64,000 nt of DNA, from contig CANTFL010001407.1 of NCBI GenBank assembly GCA_947650285.1, forward strand, positions 496,001 through 560,000, given 5' to 3'. The notes below the pieces were generated by a model. The model searched no databases, had not been told where the DNA came from, and saw nothing but the letters and a program-made list of their open reading frames with translations. Numbering within the stretch: the stretch's first letter is position 1; every line of letters starts with the position of its first letter. The position numbers were made by a program, and so were the translations under genes. This document shows positions 34,578-47,740 of this stretch, piece by piece. The stretch is from Hyaloperonospora brassicae (lineage: Eukaryota > Oomycota > Peronosporomycetes > Peronosporales > Peronosporaceae).

Positions 34578-37500
34578 CGGTATGTGATCCACACAATCAA
34601 GCATTAGACACCCAAGATAGATCGTGATCAATCTCTCGAGTCTCTGATCGGGCACCGACCGTCGGATCACCGTTAATTTTGAGACCTCGTATGTTTGATG
34701 ATCTTGACGATCCACTCTTCGAGATTGCTTCCATATTCACCTATTTTCCATTGTCCGTAGCGATCCAGTATTCCAGTTGATGTTCACCCCTTGAGCAATC
34801 CGGTCCTTGTAACTTGATTATCCAAGCCCTTAGTCAAGGATCGTGATCGGTCAGTCCTCGATCCTTGACTATACTCCTTCTTGACTGTTAGTTAGATTAA
34901 TCCGCATAATTTTCACAATCTTTTTCTGTCATTCAGTCGTGTAATCCCATCATTTGTTCCAACGGGTCTATATCCGAGCGCACTCCACCGATCAAATCAA
35001 TCTCGCACTTAATGAGGTAGGCTTGATCCACACTCTCCATCATTATTCTTTAGAGCTTCTCCACAGAAACGGAATAAACCCATTAAAAATCAGTCATCGG
35101 AGAGCCAGTGAAGGTTCGGGATTCCCTCAGCAAAGTTATGAACCTAACTCCGCCACACTGCCGACCAAAATATCAGTAACGGACCCATCCTCTGTATCAC
35201 AATTAAGTACGTCTCCTTGAATTTGACACACCATAATCTCGCAAGAATCTTTTACATTCGATTTTGGACAAAGGAGCGATATCCAATGTTGATTTTAAAT
35301 GCTCTATGAGATCAAGGTTTCAAGCGCATACGCTTCTCAGGGATATAACGAAGTTATTTATTACATCTCCGTTATCGACTCAGAACTCATTTTATTTCAC
35401 ATAGTCAAGTACCTATCTCTTCGGTATCAATTTCTCCTGAATCGTTCTCTTAAGTACATTAAACCGATTCCTTCAGCGTCTTCCACTCGACTTATTCAAG
35501 TGGTGGGCTTTTGGTGCTGCCTATTCTAGCTCAACTGCCGGTAGATTACCCAACGGCGCAGAGGTCAACGATGTTGACGCATTGCGTAGTCGCACTCACA
35601 ACACGACCACAGTGAGGCCATCACACTCACTCGTAGAACATTCAAACGCCTGTGAGAATTTTCATTATGTATTCGATATACGTATCAGATGAACGAACGG
35701 CTGGCTTGTTCAGGTATCGATGCAGGAAGCTGATCGATATATCATACCGCTTGAAATAAGGGTAGCTAAGTTTGACATCGTATCGACCATCCGAAATCAG
35801 TACGACAAAATTTAATCATACCGTCCATATTATAGTGTATAGTGAATTTCCACCACATGTTTCTTAACTATTGCAGATGAGTCTCTTTACAATAAGCACC
35901 TTCATCCTCATTGGAGAGATCTCGCGCTCAACGACACTAAGAATACGATACTCTAGCGATTGACGTCAAAAACAGTTATTTAACGCCCCATAGCCAACTG
36001 AGCCTCGAAGTAATATGTTTCTTGTCACCTTGGTCTTCAAGGTCAAGAGTGGTATATCATCACCAGTGATAGTGAACATATATGTAATTTTATGATCTTT
36101 GAGGTTTCTGGATAAGCAAGCCGCTTCAACCATACTCAATCTGACCGTTCTTCGACGATTCCGTACGCTGTTCAACTTCGCAACAAATTCAATCCTCCGT
36201 CGAGGGCCATTCTTGACTGACGAAAGGTTGTCACCTTCTATCGTAAGTGACACCAGATTCGACGAAATACATTTATAGGCGTAGTGACCCGCTTTTCACT
36301 TAGATTGCGTATGTATAATCATTTGTATGGCAAAGGGAGAGTTATTTTGCTCTTCACCCAGCAGATTTATATCGTTTATAGCCCTCCAACCTCCTGTAGT
36401 ATCGGATGATACTAGGAACACGAAATTATTGGCGTGATCCTGTATCAGGCGGGAGACTTTCTATTCCTCGAAGGATATCGTTTGGTCTAGAGTATTCAAT
36501 TTCAAGTGAAAGCGATACGTTTTGATTAGGTCATCTGCAAAATCCAACATTATACCAAACTTGACGGTCGTCGTCGACCGCAACGACCGTGATACAACTC
36601 ACGAGATGCCATATGTGCTGGTTGTATGAATGCAAACGATACTCACCTTGCTAAATTTATATAGTTCTATTAGTGCTTCAACGCATCTCGCGGCGTCTAG
36701 AACATTTGTATAAGACGATGCATATGTACAGCTATTAACCTAAAGCAGATTTATTGTCGAGCTTGAGACTTAAGGTCCAAGTTTTGGCACATTCAGTCAA
36801 TTTTTACTACGCGGACTCGACCTTTTAATTTGAGGCTCGCTTCATACCAGATAACTGGAAAGATCTTGTACCGTAACAGTTATAGGGTGTGCACTTCGAC
36901 AATGACATTTACACTATACGTGAAGATAAAGTGAAGAGTCTGAGCGAGAGTTACTCAGAAGGGAAGAATGTAAATCTGTACATTTAAGATAGGGAAGCCC
37001 CTTTGACAGAACGTCTTTGTCTTACTTAAATCATGTTGAACTACACAATTCCCATGAAATTTTCACTCACCACGCATCGCGCGCGTCTAGCAGAAATTAA
37101 GGATTAGTTGATGGTTGATTACAGGTGATATTTATAGATGAATGGATGGAGAGAATATCAAAAAGTACCTTCGACGAAAATACAGCATCCGTATCTACCA
37201 AGAAAGCTTTATTTTTTAGTACTACTATTTCGACAAAGAAAGACGATATTTGCATTGACTGAACTATATGTAATGAGGTGGCCCGTTTCAAAAAATTGAT
37301 CTTGCCTGGGATAATATCGTTGTAATAAAGCGTTGCGGATGGTAAACGAATGTCGCATTGCCTAATGAAAAGGAGTACGTTTGTTGTTGCCATCAAACAG
37401 AGAATCAGCACGCAAAACACCCTTCTTGTTACCCAAAAAAAGCACTGACACATCATAAGATTCCCTTTTGCCATCGTTTTCGCACACCTCTCGGTCCTGC

Positions 37501-37750
37501 AGTAGTGCATCATTCAGCGAAAGTCGTAATAACAAACCGCCCTCGATCACAAATCTTGACACTGTACAATCCGTATCCTACGAACAGTATCAGAATCCTA
37601 TGCTAGACAGCTCATAGCCAACGATAGTCCCGGCCAGAATAGAGGGTGCGGGACAAGGAGCTTCACTATCGTCGAAACACCTTGTCACATCAAACGGATA
37701 TTGGCAATCATATGATGCAGGCCAAGAATGCGCTGTACCTTCATCCCTTC
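34578..37750. other. Right-arm segment with unrecognised fragments
   Basis: Mirror of 10,322-13,494. A short inverted repeat is perfect here: AGTCAAGGATCG at 34,832-34,843 against CGATCCTTGACT at 34,859-34,870. The left arm has one mismatch in it. Open frames match those of the left arm and are not assigned. Confidence 0.35.
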
Positions 37751-38203
37751 TGTATAGAAGCTACACAGCTCTTAAACTCCGAAGAAGACGTAACACTCAA
37801 CGAGCAACTTTGGTTCAAAGAACCCGACTCAAAGAGTCGACAAGCTGAGAGAGGTTACGGTTCCTGTTACAGGGGACCAAACGATTCAAAGAATAACAGC
37901 ACAGAATGCTCGGAGAGTAGCTTCCTTACCAAAGCCTATGCTAGGCTCTTAACGATTGCAAGTAGCCTTAGATAGGCACGTGTCTTTCGCAGATCAAAAA
38001 GAGTTTTATTCTTTATCGAAAGAACACCTCAATCGAACGTACTTAATTTAGATGCTAATGTTCTAATTAATATCTCCTAGAGGATCACGTAGTTCAGTGG
38101 CTGACACACGTCAGCCCCCAAAAACTGGTATGGTGCTCCAAAATCATCTTTAATGGGAATCCATCCCTTCTGTAAATCACACACGTTGTGCGATCCCGTT
38201 ACA
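37751..38203 (-). repeat. 3' LTR (right arm)
   Basis: Mirror of 9,869-10,321; pairs with 44,805-45,278. Confidence 0.74.
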
Positions 38204-38374
38204 TTCTTTACCACCAGACGAACGTTACCTCGTAACGTCAATCGAATTTTTTCGTCGAAGAGGACGGTATGTGCGCTTAACATCACATTTTTTAATAATA
38301 CCAAACCATGGTATCTCCACCACATAAATCTTGGACTCTTCCATCTTATCTCGATCTCGAGGAGGAGGTGAAAC

Positions 38375-39166
38375 ATGGTAGCGATACAAGACGGGTCATT
38401 TTCCAATCCGTCTGTGCTTAAGTCAAAGCCTCTTAAAGCACCAAACCTCTTCGACGAACGTGGCGAAGTTAATGCGCCCTCGGCGCAGCATCAAACACCC
38501 AATGTGAGCGATGGCATTATCAACATTCCGCTCGATAAGAAACAGCAGTTGGCTGTCAAATCAGAAAAGATCCCTCAGAACCTTACGCAGCTCGCAACAA
38601 CCCTTGAGAGTCGCCTTGTCTATGTCTTCACTTCACTTAATGTGGAAGAACGTATAAGCAAAACGGCAGGCCGTTCATTCGCAAACTGGGCCATTGGCAC
38701 TGAACCCACATCTCCTGAAGGGATTGAAAGTCAACAGGAACTTTGCAAGAAGTACCTGGAGCCTTATTTGACAACTTAAAGTCAATACAAGTTGCGACTT
38801 GGCACGCAAGCACGGGGTGCACCAGTTCCACTGATTAAGAGTATACCCATCCTCTTATTCGCAGGCGAATCACAAAAGGAAGAAGACAATGCGTTTGTTT
38901 GCTCGTTTTATCGGGAACGACACCTCAGCAGCGTGTTAGCTCTAAGATCAAGTGCCAATTTGGCAGAAGTTCGTCTAGAACGAAATCATAGGTATGACAA
39001 CGCTAAGATTAAGGCTAGAGACCAATTGCGAACTCACACAGGCTATGCTCCGGCTGTGCCGGAAGTTGTAAGTTCCGTTCAAGAGATGACCAACAACCTA
39101 CCTGCCTCCACTACTATTGGTATGAAGCCTCCTTGGTCGCAGGAAAAACCTTGCCGCGATGTCTAA
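38375..39166 (+). pseudogene. Antisense ORF interrupted by a nonsense mutation (right arm)
   Basis: This is the same 263-codon frame as at 8906-9697, but codon 135 reads TAA (38,777-38,779) where the left arm has AAA. The frame otherwise stays open to 39,166. Six base differences separate the two copies over 792 bases: one synonymous, four missense (Pro/Ser, Val/Phe, Asp/Asn, Glu/Lys) and the nonsense. This fits drift after duplication. The product would be 134 residues, or a second piece from a Met at 38,792. Confidence 0.6.
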
Positions 39167-39337
39167 GAAATCAAGGTCATATAAGCAATCCTGCCGAAGG
39201 GGTTCCTTAATCTCCAATGAGGTTTCCGTCTCCGGGTACCCTTGCCACTTCACCAGATAATGGTATTGACCCTGACAACGACGTCGCTTCAGAAGTCTCT
39301 CCACATGGAGATAGCGTTCCCTTGCTCTTTGAGCAGC
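39167..39337 (-). pseudogene. Chromodomain remnant (right arm)
   Basis: Mirror of 8735-8905. The frame (68 codons, 39,098-39,304) is identical in translation to the left copy and has the same Trp to Leu loss. Confidence 0.8.
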
Positions 39338-39901
39338 GTGGGTGGTGGTCGGTCAACCGTAACGAAGAGCTTGAGACGCTACGTCACGAAGCAAGCTGGA
39401 TCAGCAAGACGTTGAAAGGTCCCAGAGCGCGCTCGGAACGACGCTAGCTCGTCTTCAGACGGAGAAGTTGGGTCACATCCAATAAATGATCAGCTTGACA
39501 TCATGGTTCGAATTCTTTAGCCGAGGGCAATACCAAATGTCGCGACGCAAGCGCCTTTCATTTCACGTGGGACGGATCCCAAGATGAACCTAATAATACA
39601 ACGTAGAACACAAGATGTGTGCGCAGTTTGCGCGGAAAGTTGAGCGTATATGCAAGTCCCTTCTTATTGACGACCTGAATGGTCCAATGAAGCGCGGAAG
39701 CAACTTTGTCTTGAAGACAGCGGAGGCTACATTTGTAGGTAGGTTATTACCATTGAGTAATACTTGGTCTCCGATTTCATAACTTTCAATACAACCTCTG
39801 CCTTTTGCATCGGCGTTTTTTTATTTGTCTGTCTTGGCTATCAGCCAGTGCTTCACGCACATGTCGTGAGACATTCAATCGCGTTGCGAGAAACTCGCTC
39901 C

Positions 39902-40936
39902 CCTGTTTTTAAACAGTAGCAGGGCTGATATCATCAAGACAATCGGCAACTCCTCCCCCACCAAGCCCTGAACCACGTAGTGGTAGCGTTAACGGAACGC
40001 TAGGGGTGTAAGACCATTCACCTAGAACGGTGTGTAGCCGGTTGAGGCATGCACGGCGTTATTAAACGCAAACTCTACGACAGGGAGCATCGCACTCCAA
40101 ACGCTTCGACGTTCCAGCGCAACACTGCACAAGATGTCTCCGACAATGCGATCCGCCCGTTCGATTTGACCATCGGTCTGCGGATGATCCGCTGTGGACA
40201 TGTCCAATCCTTTGCCAAGCACCTTAAAGATGAACTTCCAAAACTTTCCAGTGAAGCGAGGATCTTTATCCGAGACAATTTCCAAGGGCAAATTGTGTTA
40301 TCGAAATAATTAACCGATAAACAGCGTAGCTGAATCTTCACCATTGATAGAGTCTGGATCCGCCGCTAAATGAACCATCTTGCGCAAACGGATAACAAAG
40401 ACCACAATGCCCGTATTGCCATACAAATCTTTTGGTAAACCGATCAGGTAATCCATGCTTATGGACTCTCAACACCCTCTGGGTACAGAAAAACTATCTA
40501 GCAGCGCTGCCGCGTCAGATGAGGGTTTTACCCGTTGATACGTATCACACGTACGCACATATTTGATCACCCTTTTATACAGTTTGGGTCACAAATAGCA
40601 TTGGCGAACTGACCCATAGGTCGTCTCACGACCAAGATGACTACTCAACGCATTAGCATGTGCCTCATATAGGATACGATGCTTCAACTCATCATCATGA
40701 GGGACGACGATACGAAGAGTGTCCTCAACATCCGTGCTGTATCACAACAGGCCTTGATCGATGGAATATCGATGTAGCCTCGCACATAATCGTGCCGACA
40801 ATTCTATGTCTGAGTCCTTGAACTCGTCGCTCCCAAGAGCACGTAGAAGAGCTACACATTGTCCATCCTTTTCGAAAGCCGTACAGATGAGATCAGTGAC
40901 TGACGACGACAGAGTCGTCACATGAGCAAGCTCATA
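39902..40936 (-). pseudogene. pol: Integrase remnant (right arm)
   Basis: Mirror of 7136-8170. Asp, Asp and Glu of the catalytic core are visible in broken frames. One residue differs in the 89-codon core frame at 40,022-40,291 (Thr/Lys). Confidence 0.86.
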
Positions 40937-41529
40937 ACAAGGCCTGCAAGACAACGCATCAGCCACAGAATTCTACTTCCCCGGCTTATACTTCACCTTG
41001 AAGGTATGTTCGGCAAATAAAGAAAACCAACGAGATATTTTGTGAGAGGTAAGACGACTTGGGCGCAGTGCGTAGTGACGCATGATCGATATAGATTACA
41101 AATGGTTTAGAGCCAAGCCGATGGACTCATGATTTAGGAGAGCGTACTTCAGTGGAAATAGCTCTTGTCATGGACTGGACAGTTCTTTTCAGCAGCTTTG
41201 TGCTGCCGGAACTGAAACGAAATGACGTGTTACCGTCCATCGACATATGTTTGTAACATAGCACTGCCTATGGCAAAGTCAGATACGTCACAGACGACAC
41301 TGAAAGGTCGATCAGGATCAGGCAAAGCAAAGATTGGTGCATGCAAGATAATCTCCTTTACTGCTTGAAAAGCATCATGCTCGGTGGTTTTGCAGCACCA
41401 CGCCACATCCTCTTTTAGGATATTGGATAACGGCAGCGCCATATATGCGTAATTCGCACTATACTTGTGTAAGTAATTGGCAAGGCCATGCCACTTACGT
41501 AAGTTCTCTAGATCTTCGGATCCGGCCAA
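40937..41529 (-). pseudogene. pol: RNase H remnant (right arm)
   Basis: Mirror of 6543-7135, with one residue change in 99 (Ile/Leu) in the connection part and the same loss of the catalytic Glu. Confidence 0.82.
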
Positions 41530-42432
41530 TCAAGTATGGCTTTTACTTTGACGGGATCCAATCTAAGGCCTCGCCTCCCAATAAGGCACCCTATCATAGA
41601 TATTTTCTTCTGCACCAAAGATGCATATCGATGCGTTGGCAATACAACATGTTCGTGCGCATGCACTCGAGCACTGCTCGTAAATGGTCAATGAAATTTT
41701 CCACATCCGACCAACCGTTCATAGCACGATTATGGAAAAAGAAGTCATCAAAGTACGTCTGTGCATAACCTCGATGAAATCTGAGCAACTGCGTCACAAG
41801 ACGATTAAACGTAGCCGGGAATTTAGTAACCCATTTGGCATAACGGGTCACTCCCAGAGCATACCGCTAGGAGTGCTGACCGCTATCATCGGAATATCGC
41901 TCTCTTGCACGAGCCGTTGGTAACAACCATCGACTAAGTCGAGCGCACTGTACATCGTACATCCCACTATATTGTTCTATATAGCATCCTTTCTCAAGAT
42001 TGGTGTCTGAGCCGGAATGTTGGCGGCATCAAGCATGTTGTAATCATGAACAATGTGCCACTTTCTATTAGGCTTTCTGACACAAATGTCGGTGTGGAAT
42101 GGGAATATTTGCTCTCGCGAACCATTCCTGCCGCGTGCTTTGCACAAAAAAGTCGTCAATGAAGTCACACTGTTGGGTCGGTAAAGTCCACTGCCGTGTT
42201 ACGCAGTATTTAGTTCCAAGAACCAAGTCAATTTCATGACAAACACCTCTATCGGGAGGTAAGACGGACGGTGGGTTGTGACCCAATACGTTCTGAAACT
42301 TGTTACCAAGGATAGAACGGATCCATAGGATTCCTAAGGATCGAAGATCCACTACGCGCACCAAGTGTCGCCCTTGTGTCTTAAAGAACTAAATCGTCAA
42401 ACAACGAGGATGAGTTCAACTCGACATCATGT
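41512..42432 (-). pseudogene. pol: Reverse transcriptase remnant (right arm), divergent block
   Basis: Mirror of 5640-6560. The YFDD box and first catalytic Asp are retained. Between about 41,827 and 42,322 it differs from the left arm at 17 positions by eye, against near zero in many other blocks of similar size. Neither copy is uniformly closer to typical family wording: left keeps WPLP where right has WTLP, while right reads RKDAI where left has RKDG. Confidence 0.87.
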
Positions 42433-43161
42433 CGAATGACCCATAACTGGTATAACTATTTTGCAGACACATCGTGGCTAAAATAGCCATCAGACATATC
42501 GTCTAGCTCAATTAGAGTATATGAGGATGAAAGAGTCTCAAGACTGATGTTGCCATCAACATGGCAAGTCACTCCGTTGACAAGTGTATAATATGTATTG
42601 TTACTAGTAACAATTCGTGACGTCCTTGGTGTTCGGCGATTAACGGTTGCCACCCCACGTCGTGATCGTCTTCCACAAGAGACCTTAAGCCTCTTCGAGG
42701 CCGAGACAGTAGGAATCTGTGGTTGCCATTTATCTTAGCAGGATCTATACGAAGACCTGATGGCTCAAACGACATCTGATGATCTGATTGAGAGTTTCGT
42801 ACCCCGAACACGTCACCCATTGTTTTTCAACGTACCACTTCACGTGCATTATGTGGGTCTAGCCCTGAATACTTCGGCTTTTTGCCAACAATGTCACTAC
42901 CTACATTTAGTGAGGTGCCATCGCGGCCACCCTCACTCGGTGGAATTTCACATGTCACCCACTCACATCAGAAGAATTACATTCTTGATGTCTCGGTCCT
43001 ATGCAAGCCATGCCTTCAGCATACAGTGGCTCATAATCACAACGTGTACTCAACGAAGTACGAATCGCTACAAATACGGTGAAAGAGCTCCGCTCAATAT
43101 TCATGTCATTGACATAAGAGATAATTTACTCGGTCATACCAATGTCCAGCACGTTAAAATT

Positions 43162-43772
43162 CTCTGTCAGTGTCTCGCGCCAATAGTGCTTATGCTGTCG
43201 ATCGAAGGTGGGTTCATGTATATCCAAACCTCCGCCAGGAACATACCGCCTTGCGTCTAAGGTATCAGTCCTCCAACCAATCCATGGCTCATGGCGTTCA
43301 AGCCAGTCCATACGTAAGATGATATCATATCTATATCCTAATCGAGGACAAGACAGCGTTCAATGCCGTCAAAGTCCAAAAACTTCACACCTGAGTTCAA
43401 CGGAGCTTTAGGAACTGTGACGCGACTATCAGTCGCTAAACGAACGATGATTTAATGATCCGCTTGCGCTTTAATCGCTGCAGCGTATCGCTGACTTCCG
43501 TCGTAGGAACGACGTCGAGCATAATTTCATGATGCTCCATAATTGATTAAAATTGACCTATGCTTCTCAAGGCCTTCACTGTTGCCTCGGCGACTAACAA
43601 ATCAGACTTGTATCCACGCTCTGTGCTGACCGGCACAGATCTCTTTGGGCCGAAGCCTTGGTTTGCCCTACCTGGTTGAGAAGTTATACAACCTAGTTCT
43701 ACCCCAGTAGGGCGCCCCGAGTCTACCAGGTAAACACTTTTCCCCGTGTCATATTAAGTTTATGGTTAAGGC
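43162..43772 (-). pseudogene. Aspartic protease remnant (right arm)
   Basis: Mirror of 4300-4910, with DSG at 43,715-43,723 on the minus strand. The same frame breaks are present. Confidence 0.63.
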
Positions 43773-43779
43773 CGAGGTT

Positions 43780-44630
43780 TTAGCTCATAAGAGTCTGGCG
43801 CTGCTTGCGCAAAGGCCAAGTGGGACGCAATTGTTTAGTGCTCCCAAATGTATGACAACGTCGCACTTCCTGTTGGTTCTCCGCAACCTGAAGCTCAGCT
43901 TCACCTTCATCTTCAGCATCGATGAGATCCATCGGTTCAGGCTTGCGGTAAGCCGAAGTGTTTGTTGAGGTTGCACTCGCGAAGCTGGGGCTGTATCCAT
44001 TCCAACCAAGTCTGGCCGACTTAACGTTGAGCTCAGCATTCTGAGCGATTATTACAGCTTCTTCAAAAGTAGAGGGATGAACCTGACAGACCTCGGTTCT
44101 GGCCGCGACAATCGAAGACTCTCATGAAGACAGTCACATAGACAGTCTCAGGGAGAAGGTCGTACTACATAGCAGCCATCAGAGTTCTCAGCCCTTGGAC
44201 ATAGTCCGCTAACTCATTCGTTTCCTGAAGGTTAGATATGAAGCGTGAGTGCACGCGATAAGCCTGTTTGGGCGGCGAGGAAACTCGCAAGATTACTAGC
44301 ATGAGCAAATCCCATGTGGAAAACGCCAAGTCGACAGACGTGTTACACGTCAGAGCCTACTCTCCCATCGAGCTTTGAGATGGCCAGCGAGGCTCGCTGA
44401 TGCTCAAGTGAGATCGGGACAGATCTCATGGCCATCTCAATATTACGGATCCAGAATGTAAAATTTTCTCTATTTTTCCTGACATAATGTTTGACGTCCA
44501 CCTTAAATGGACGAGCCTTAGCCTCTTCGACTGGAATTGCCACAAAGCGTGTTGGCATAGCAGACGCTACTTGCTTTGAACCTGACCCAGACGGGCCGTT
44601 TATAATGCATGAAGGTCTCGACACGTGCAT
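43780..44630 (-). pseudogene. gag: gag remnant (right arm)
   Basis: Mirror of 3442-4292 with three residue changes in the first 95 codons and one later (Ser/Ile, Arg/Lys, Val/Ala; Gly/Ser). The zinc knuckle is equally ruined. Confidence 0.77.
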
Positions 44631-44804
44631 TTAGCAGATCGGGACCTTGGGCATCCAGGAACTCCACATATTCTGAGCCCACGGCCAGCGATCAACTTAT
44701 CAAGCGCGACCTTTTGGACCTCAGGAAGAGATGAGGATTTTGCTATGCTCACGGAGGATTGGTCGTAAAGCCTCAGGCACAATTTGATCACAAGTGCTTC
44801 GAAT

Positions 44805-45278
44805 TGTAGCGTAGCTATACAACTCTTTAAGCCAGAAGAAGACTTAACGCTCTACGAGCAACTTTGGTTCAAGGAACCCGACTCAAAGAGTCAAAAAGCT
44901 CAGATAGCTTACGGTCCCTGTTCCAGGGGGACCAAGCGGTTCAAGAGAATCCTAGCACAGAGTGCTCATGAGCAGCTACCTTCACAGGAATTGCTAACTC
45001 TTACCGATCAAAGACGCCTCGTGAGGCACGTGTCTTAAGTGATCAAAATGGGAATTGAACTATATTTCTTTAAACCTGAAAGAATATTGTACAACAACGT
45101 ACTGAACCTAGTAACCAATGACCTAAATAAACCTCTCAAAAGATTTCGTAATCAATGGTTGACAGACATCAGTCCTCAACAATTGATACTGTGTTCTAAT
45201 ATCAGTTTAAATGGGATCCCATCCCGTGTGTGCACCACACCTATTGTCGACTGCCAGTCGACGTGTAACCCCGATACA
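44805..45278 (-). repeat. 5' LTR (right arm)
   Basis: Mirror of 2,789-3,262. The frames at 44,784-45,038 and 45,039-45,311 on plus are LTR sequence read antisense to the element. Confidence 0.74.
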
Positions 45279-46284
45279 ACATTACGTTCCATTCTCTTGT
45301 CCTTACCGTAAAGCGCTCATTCTCTTGCGACTTCGACTGTGAGTCTTGCATGTCCGCCTGGCGTGATACAGTACGCGAGACCGTCTGTTCACTACGTAGA
45401 CTGCAAATTGATAGCTGCAGTCACGTCGGAGTGCCATATCTTCGAACGGATCTAGATCGACGCTCTTAAGTGCGAACGTACTTTAATGCTTTAGCGACCT
45501 CATACACATTCATTCTCATTTTCAAGTCGTTGTTAGAGTTAGTGTTCGTCTCAGTTCCACCTTGTTATCAGCTGTCTGGCTGATGTAGTTGGTCGACGCA
45601 GACTATGCGTGTTGGATGGAACGAAAAGGCAGATGTAGGTGTTGATGATACTTAGAGATGCAATATAATCCGTTAACATGTTTGGCTGCTGGTTCACTTG
45701 TCAGCATGTTTGGACCTGTGTGAATGAAACACGAATCAGTCGCGCCAAAGAACTGCAGGTAGAAGCGTGCTATCCATTATACGTGGTGACGTTGCATGTT
45801 GTAGACGCGTGACGAGATAGTGGAGTTATGACGTTCTTTGTTTTCTAGCGGTCGTGTTCATGAGGATGACAACTATTTGTTGTTCCATTGACAGCTGTCG
45901 TGAAGAATGCTGAACTCGTGCTGGGACCGAACTGAAGAGACAATGCGATGACACGCGACGGTGTCTACCCCACGCAAGAATAGACGCTGTCGCCGTTGAG
46001 AGCTCCACCGACCAGTGGTCGAGCCCATTGCTTTGCTCGTATGACAATGGACTGCGCTTAGATCGTGGTAAAGACCAGTTGAGCCTCGCAAGTCGCGAAA
46101 ACAGAACAGCCATACACGCATGCGAAGAACAGCCACCGCCAGGTCGTCCTTGTGCGAGAGAAATAGCACTGCAGTATCCGATCACGCGGGGCTACTTCGC
46201 TAGTGAGGGTGTGGCCCAGTGATTGACGAGGCTAAAACGCTGTGCTTGTTGCGAACTAGTGTCCAACCGTGCTGTCTAGCGGTA

Positions 46285-46458
46285 GCCATCATAGGGCGGT
46301 CAAAGCTGCAAAGATGCTCACGCTCCTTGACAATCTCTGTCCTATTGTCACGTGGTAGTAAATACGCTGCGTCGAGGACTTACTGTCATGTGACAAAAGG
46401 ACAGAAGTTTGCCAAGGAGTGTAAGCATCTTTGTTAGATTTGACCGCCACATGATGGC
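46285..46458. repeat. Right-arm copy of the ~80 bp-stem foldback hairpin
   Basis: Mirror of the hairpin at 1609-1782, with the same loop and the same mismatches. It was therefore duplicated as part of the arm rather than inserted independently. Confidence 0.75.
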
Positions 46459-47737
46459 TTCTCCAAACGAATCCTCTTTGTCCAGTTTCGGCAGGAGTAG
46501 ATAACGTGGAAACCGCAGCTGCCTAAGGTGGTTGCGGGATACGGACAATACGACGTAAGAGGTTCATTATAACATCACATTACGTCGTGCTGCGCTTGGC
46601 CCTTTCACCACATTCTGCCACTGCTGGACACGCCGTTGTACAAACAATCACGCTCCTCCCAGCGACAAGCGTCTCGGTCGGAGGTCAGGAAATGCAGATA
46701 GTGCTCACGCCGGGCAAAGTACCCGAATCCGATACAACGACCACATTGTTGAGCACCTAATCAAACGCTGCACGGTGCAAAGTTGACAAGCTCACAACGT
46801 TTGCAGTTCGGTGGCGAGAAATCTCTATCACAACCCAATGGAGACTGGGCCGACGTTGCTCGATACATGACGAACTTCGTCTGCGCAAGTCTATGCGCGA
46901 CCAACGTGGCGCTGCACTAGTCGAGCCGCATCCAGTCGCGTGGACTGAATGCCATGAAAGAATGTGTGTCAAGACGAGCTCGATGAAAGTACGTTCGAGG
47001 TCACGTGGCTGTGATGTTGTAAATAGTTTGGTAACGTCTGTGGCGAGACACTCACGTGATCGCGCCACGAGTGAGACTCACGACGTCGCTCGACTCGTGT
47101 TGAGACTGGTCTGACGAGTAGTCTACAGCAACGTATCGGGCTCGAAGGTAAGCGTGAAGGACTACGAGCGCCAGAAGCTTCTTGTGACGCAGAGCGTGCG
47201 CGTTTACCTGACCGTTGCGATCGAGTGGATGCGATTCTATTTGTCGCGTTGTCAATTGCGACGAGCTGCGGTAGTCGTCGATCTTGACTTTCTAGTCACT
47301 GCCAGACAAGCTTGAGGTGTACGCTGACAGCGTGCAGGCGCAATTGGCTTCTCTTCCAGAGAGATACATATGCGTAGAAGCAATCGTTTGGTTTACGATA
47401 CGCTGCTGCTATGACGATACCTTCGTGTGGCTGTATCTGTTTCATCAGGGCTCAGCGTCTACGGGTCCGGATTTCCCGCCCAGCACTGCGGACGACACGA
47501 CAGATCACATCATTTGTATCATAGACTAGACGACATGGAACAAGAGCACAACAAACCAATGACTGGCAAAAGATCGATTGATTCACGAAGTGCAAACCAC
47601 TGTCCTACGAAACTGAGCGTGCTCAGCGCATGTGCAACGTCGGCAAGAATGAAAGTTCACGTACATGAGTACAACACCGCACTATTGTCATTTATTCACA
47701 TCTCTTGTGGTCGTGTCCACACAGGTACCCATCATTC
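46459..47737. other. Right-arm outer gene-less segment
   Basis: Mirror of 334-1608. A 177-codon frame (47,427-47,960) crosses the outer junction of the arm, from duplicated into unique sequence. Since it is an accidental joining of two unrelated sequences and shows no features, I do not call it a gene. Confidence 0.45.
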
Positions 47738-47740
47738 CTT

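Larger units (their letters stand above)
37751..45278 (-). mobile_element. Decayed Ty3/gypsy LTR retrotransposon (right arm)
   Basis: Mirror copy of 2,789-10,321 on the opposite strand, with the same domain order, the same frameshifts and the same lost residues. It is 5 bp shorter near 44,700 because the left arm has an extra CAAAA. Differences from the left copy cluster in RT. Confidence 0.88.
29187..47740 (-). repeat. Right arm of the ~18.55 kb inverted repeat
   Basis: Reverse complement of 331-18,885. The outer end is near 47,740, after which sequence unrelated to the left flank begins. The inner end is near 29,187, where several mismatches accumulate in the last 25 bases before similarity is lost. 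Compared with the left arm it carries a nonsense change in the antisense ORF and a 4-base insertion near its outer end. It also holds a block of substitutions in the RT region. Confidence 0.97.
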
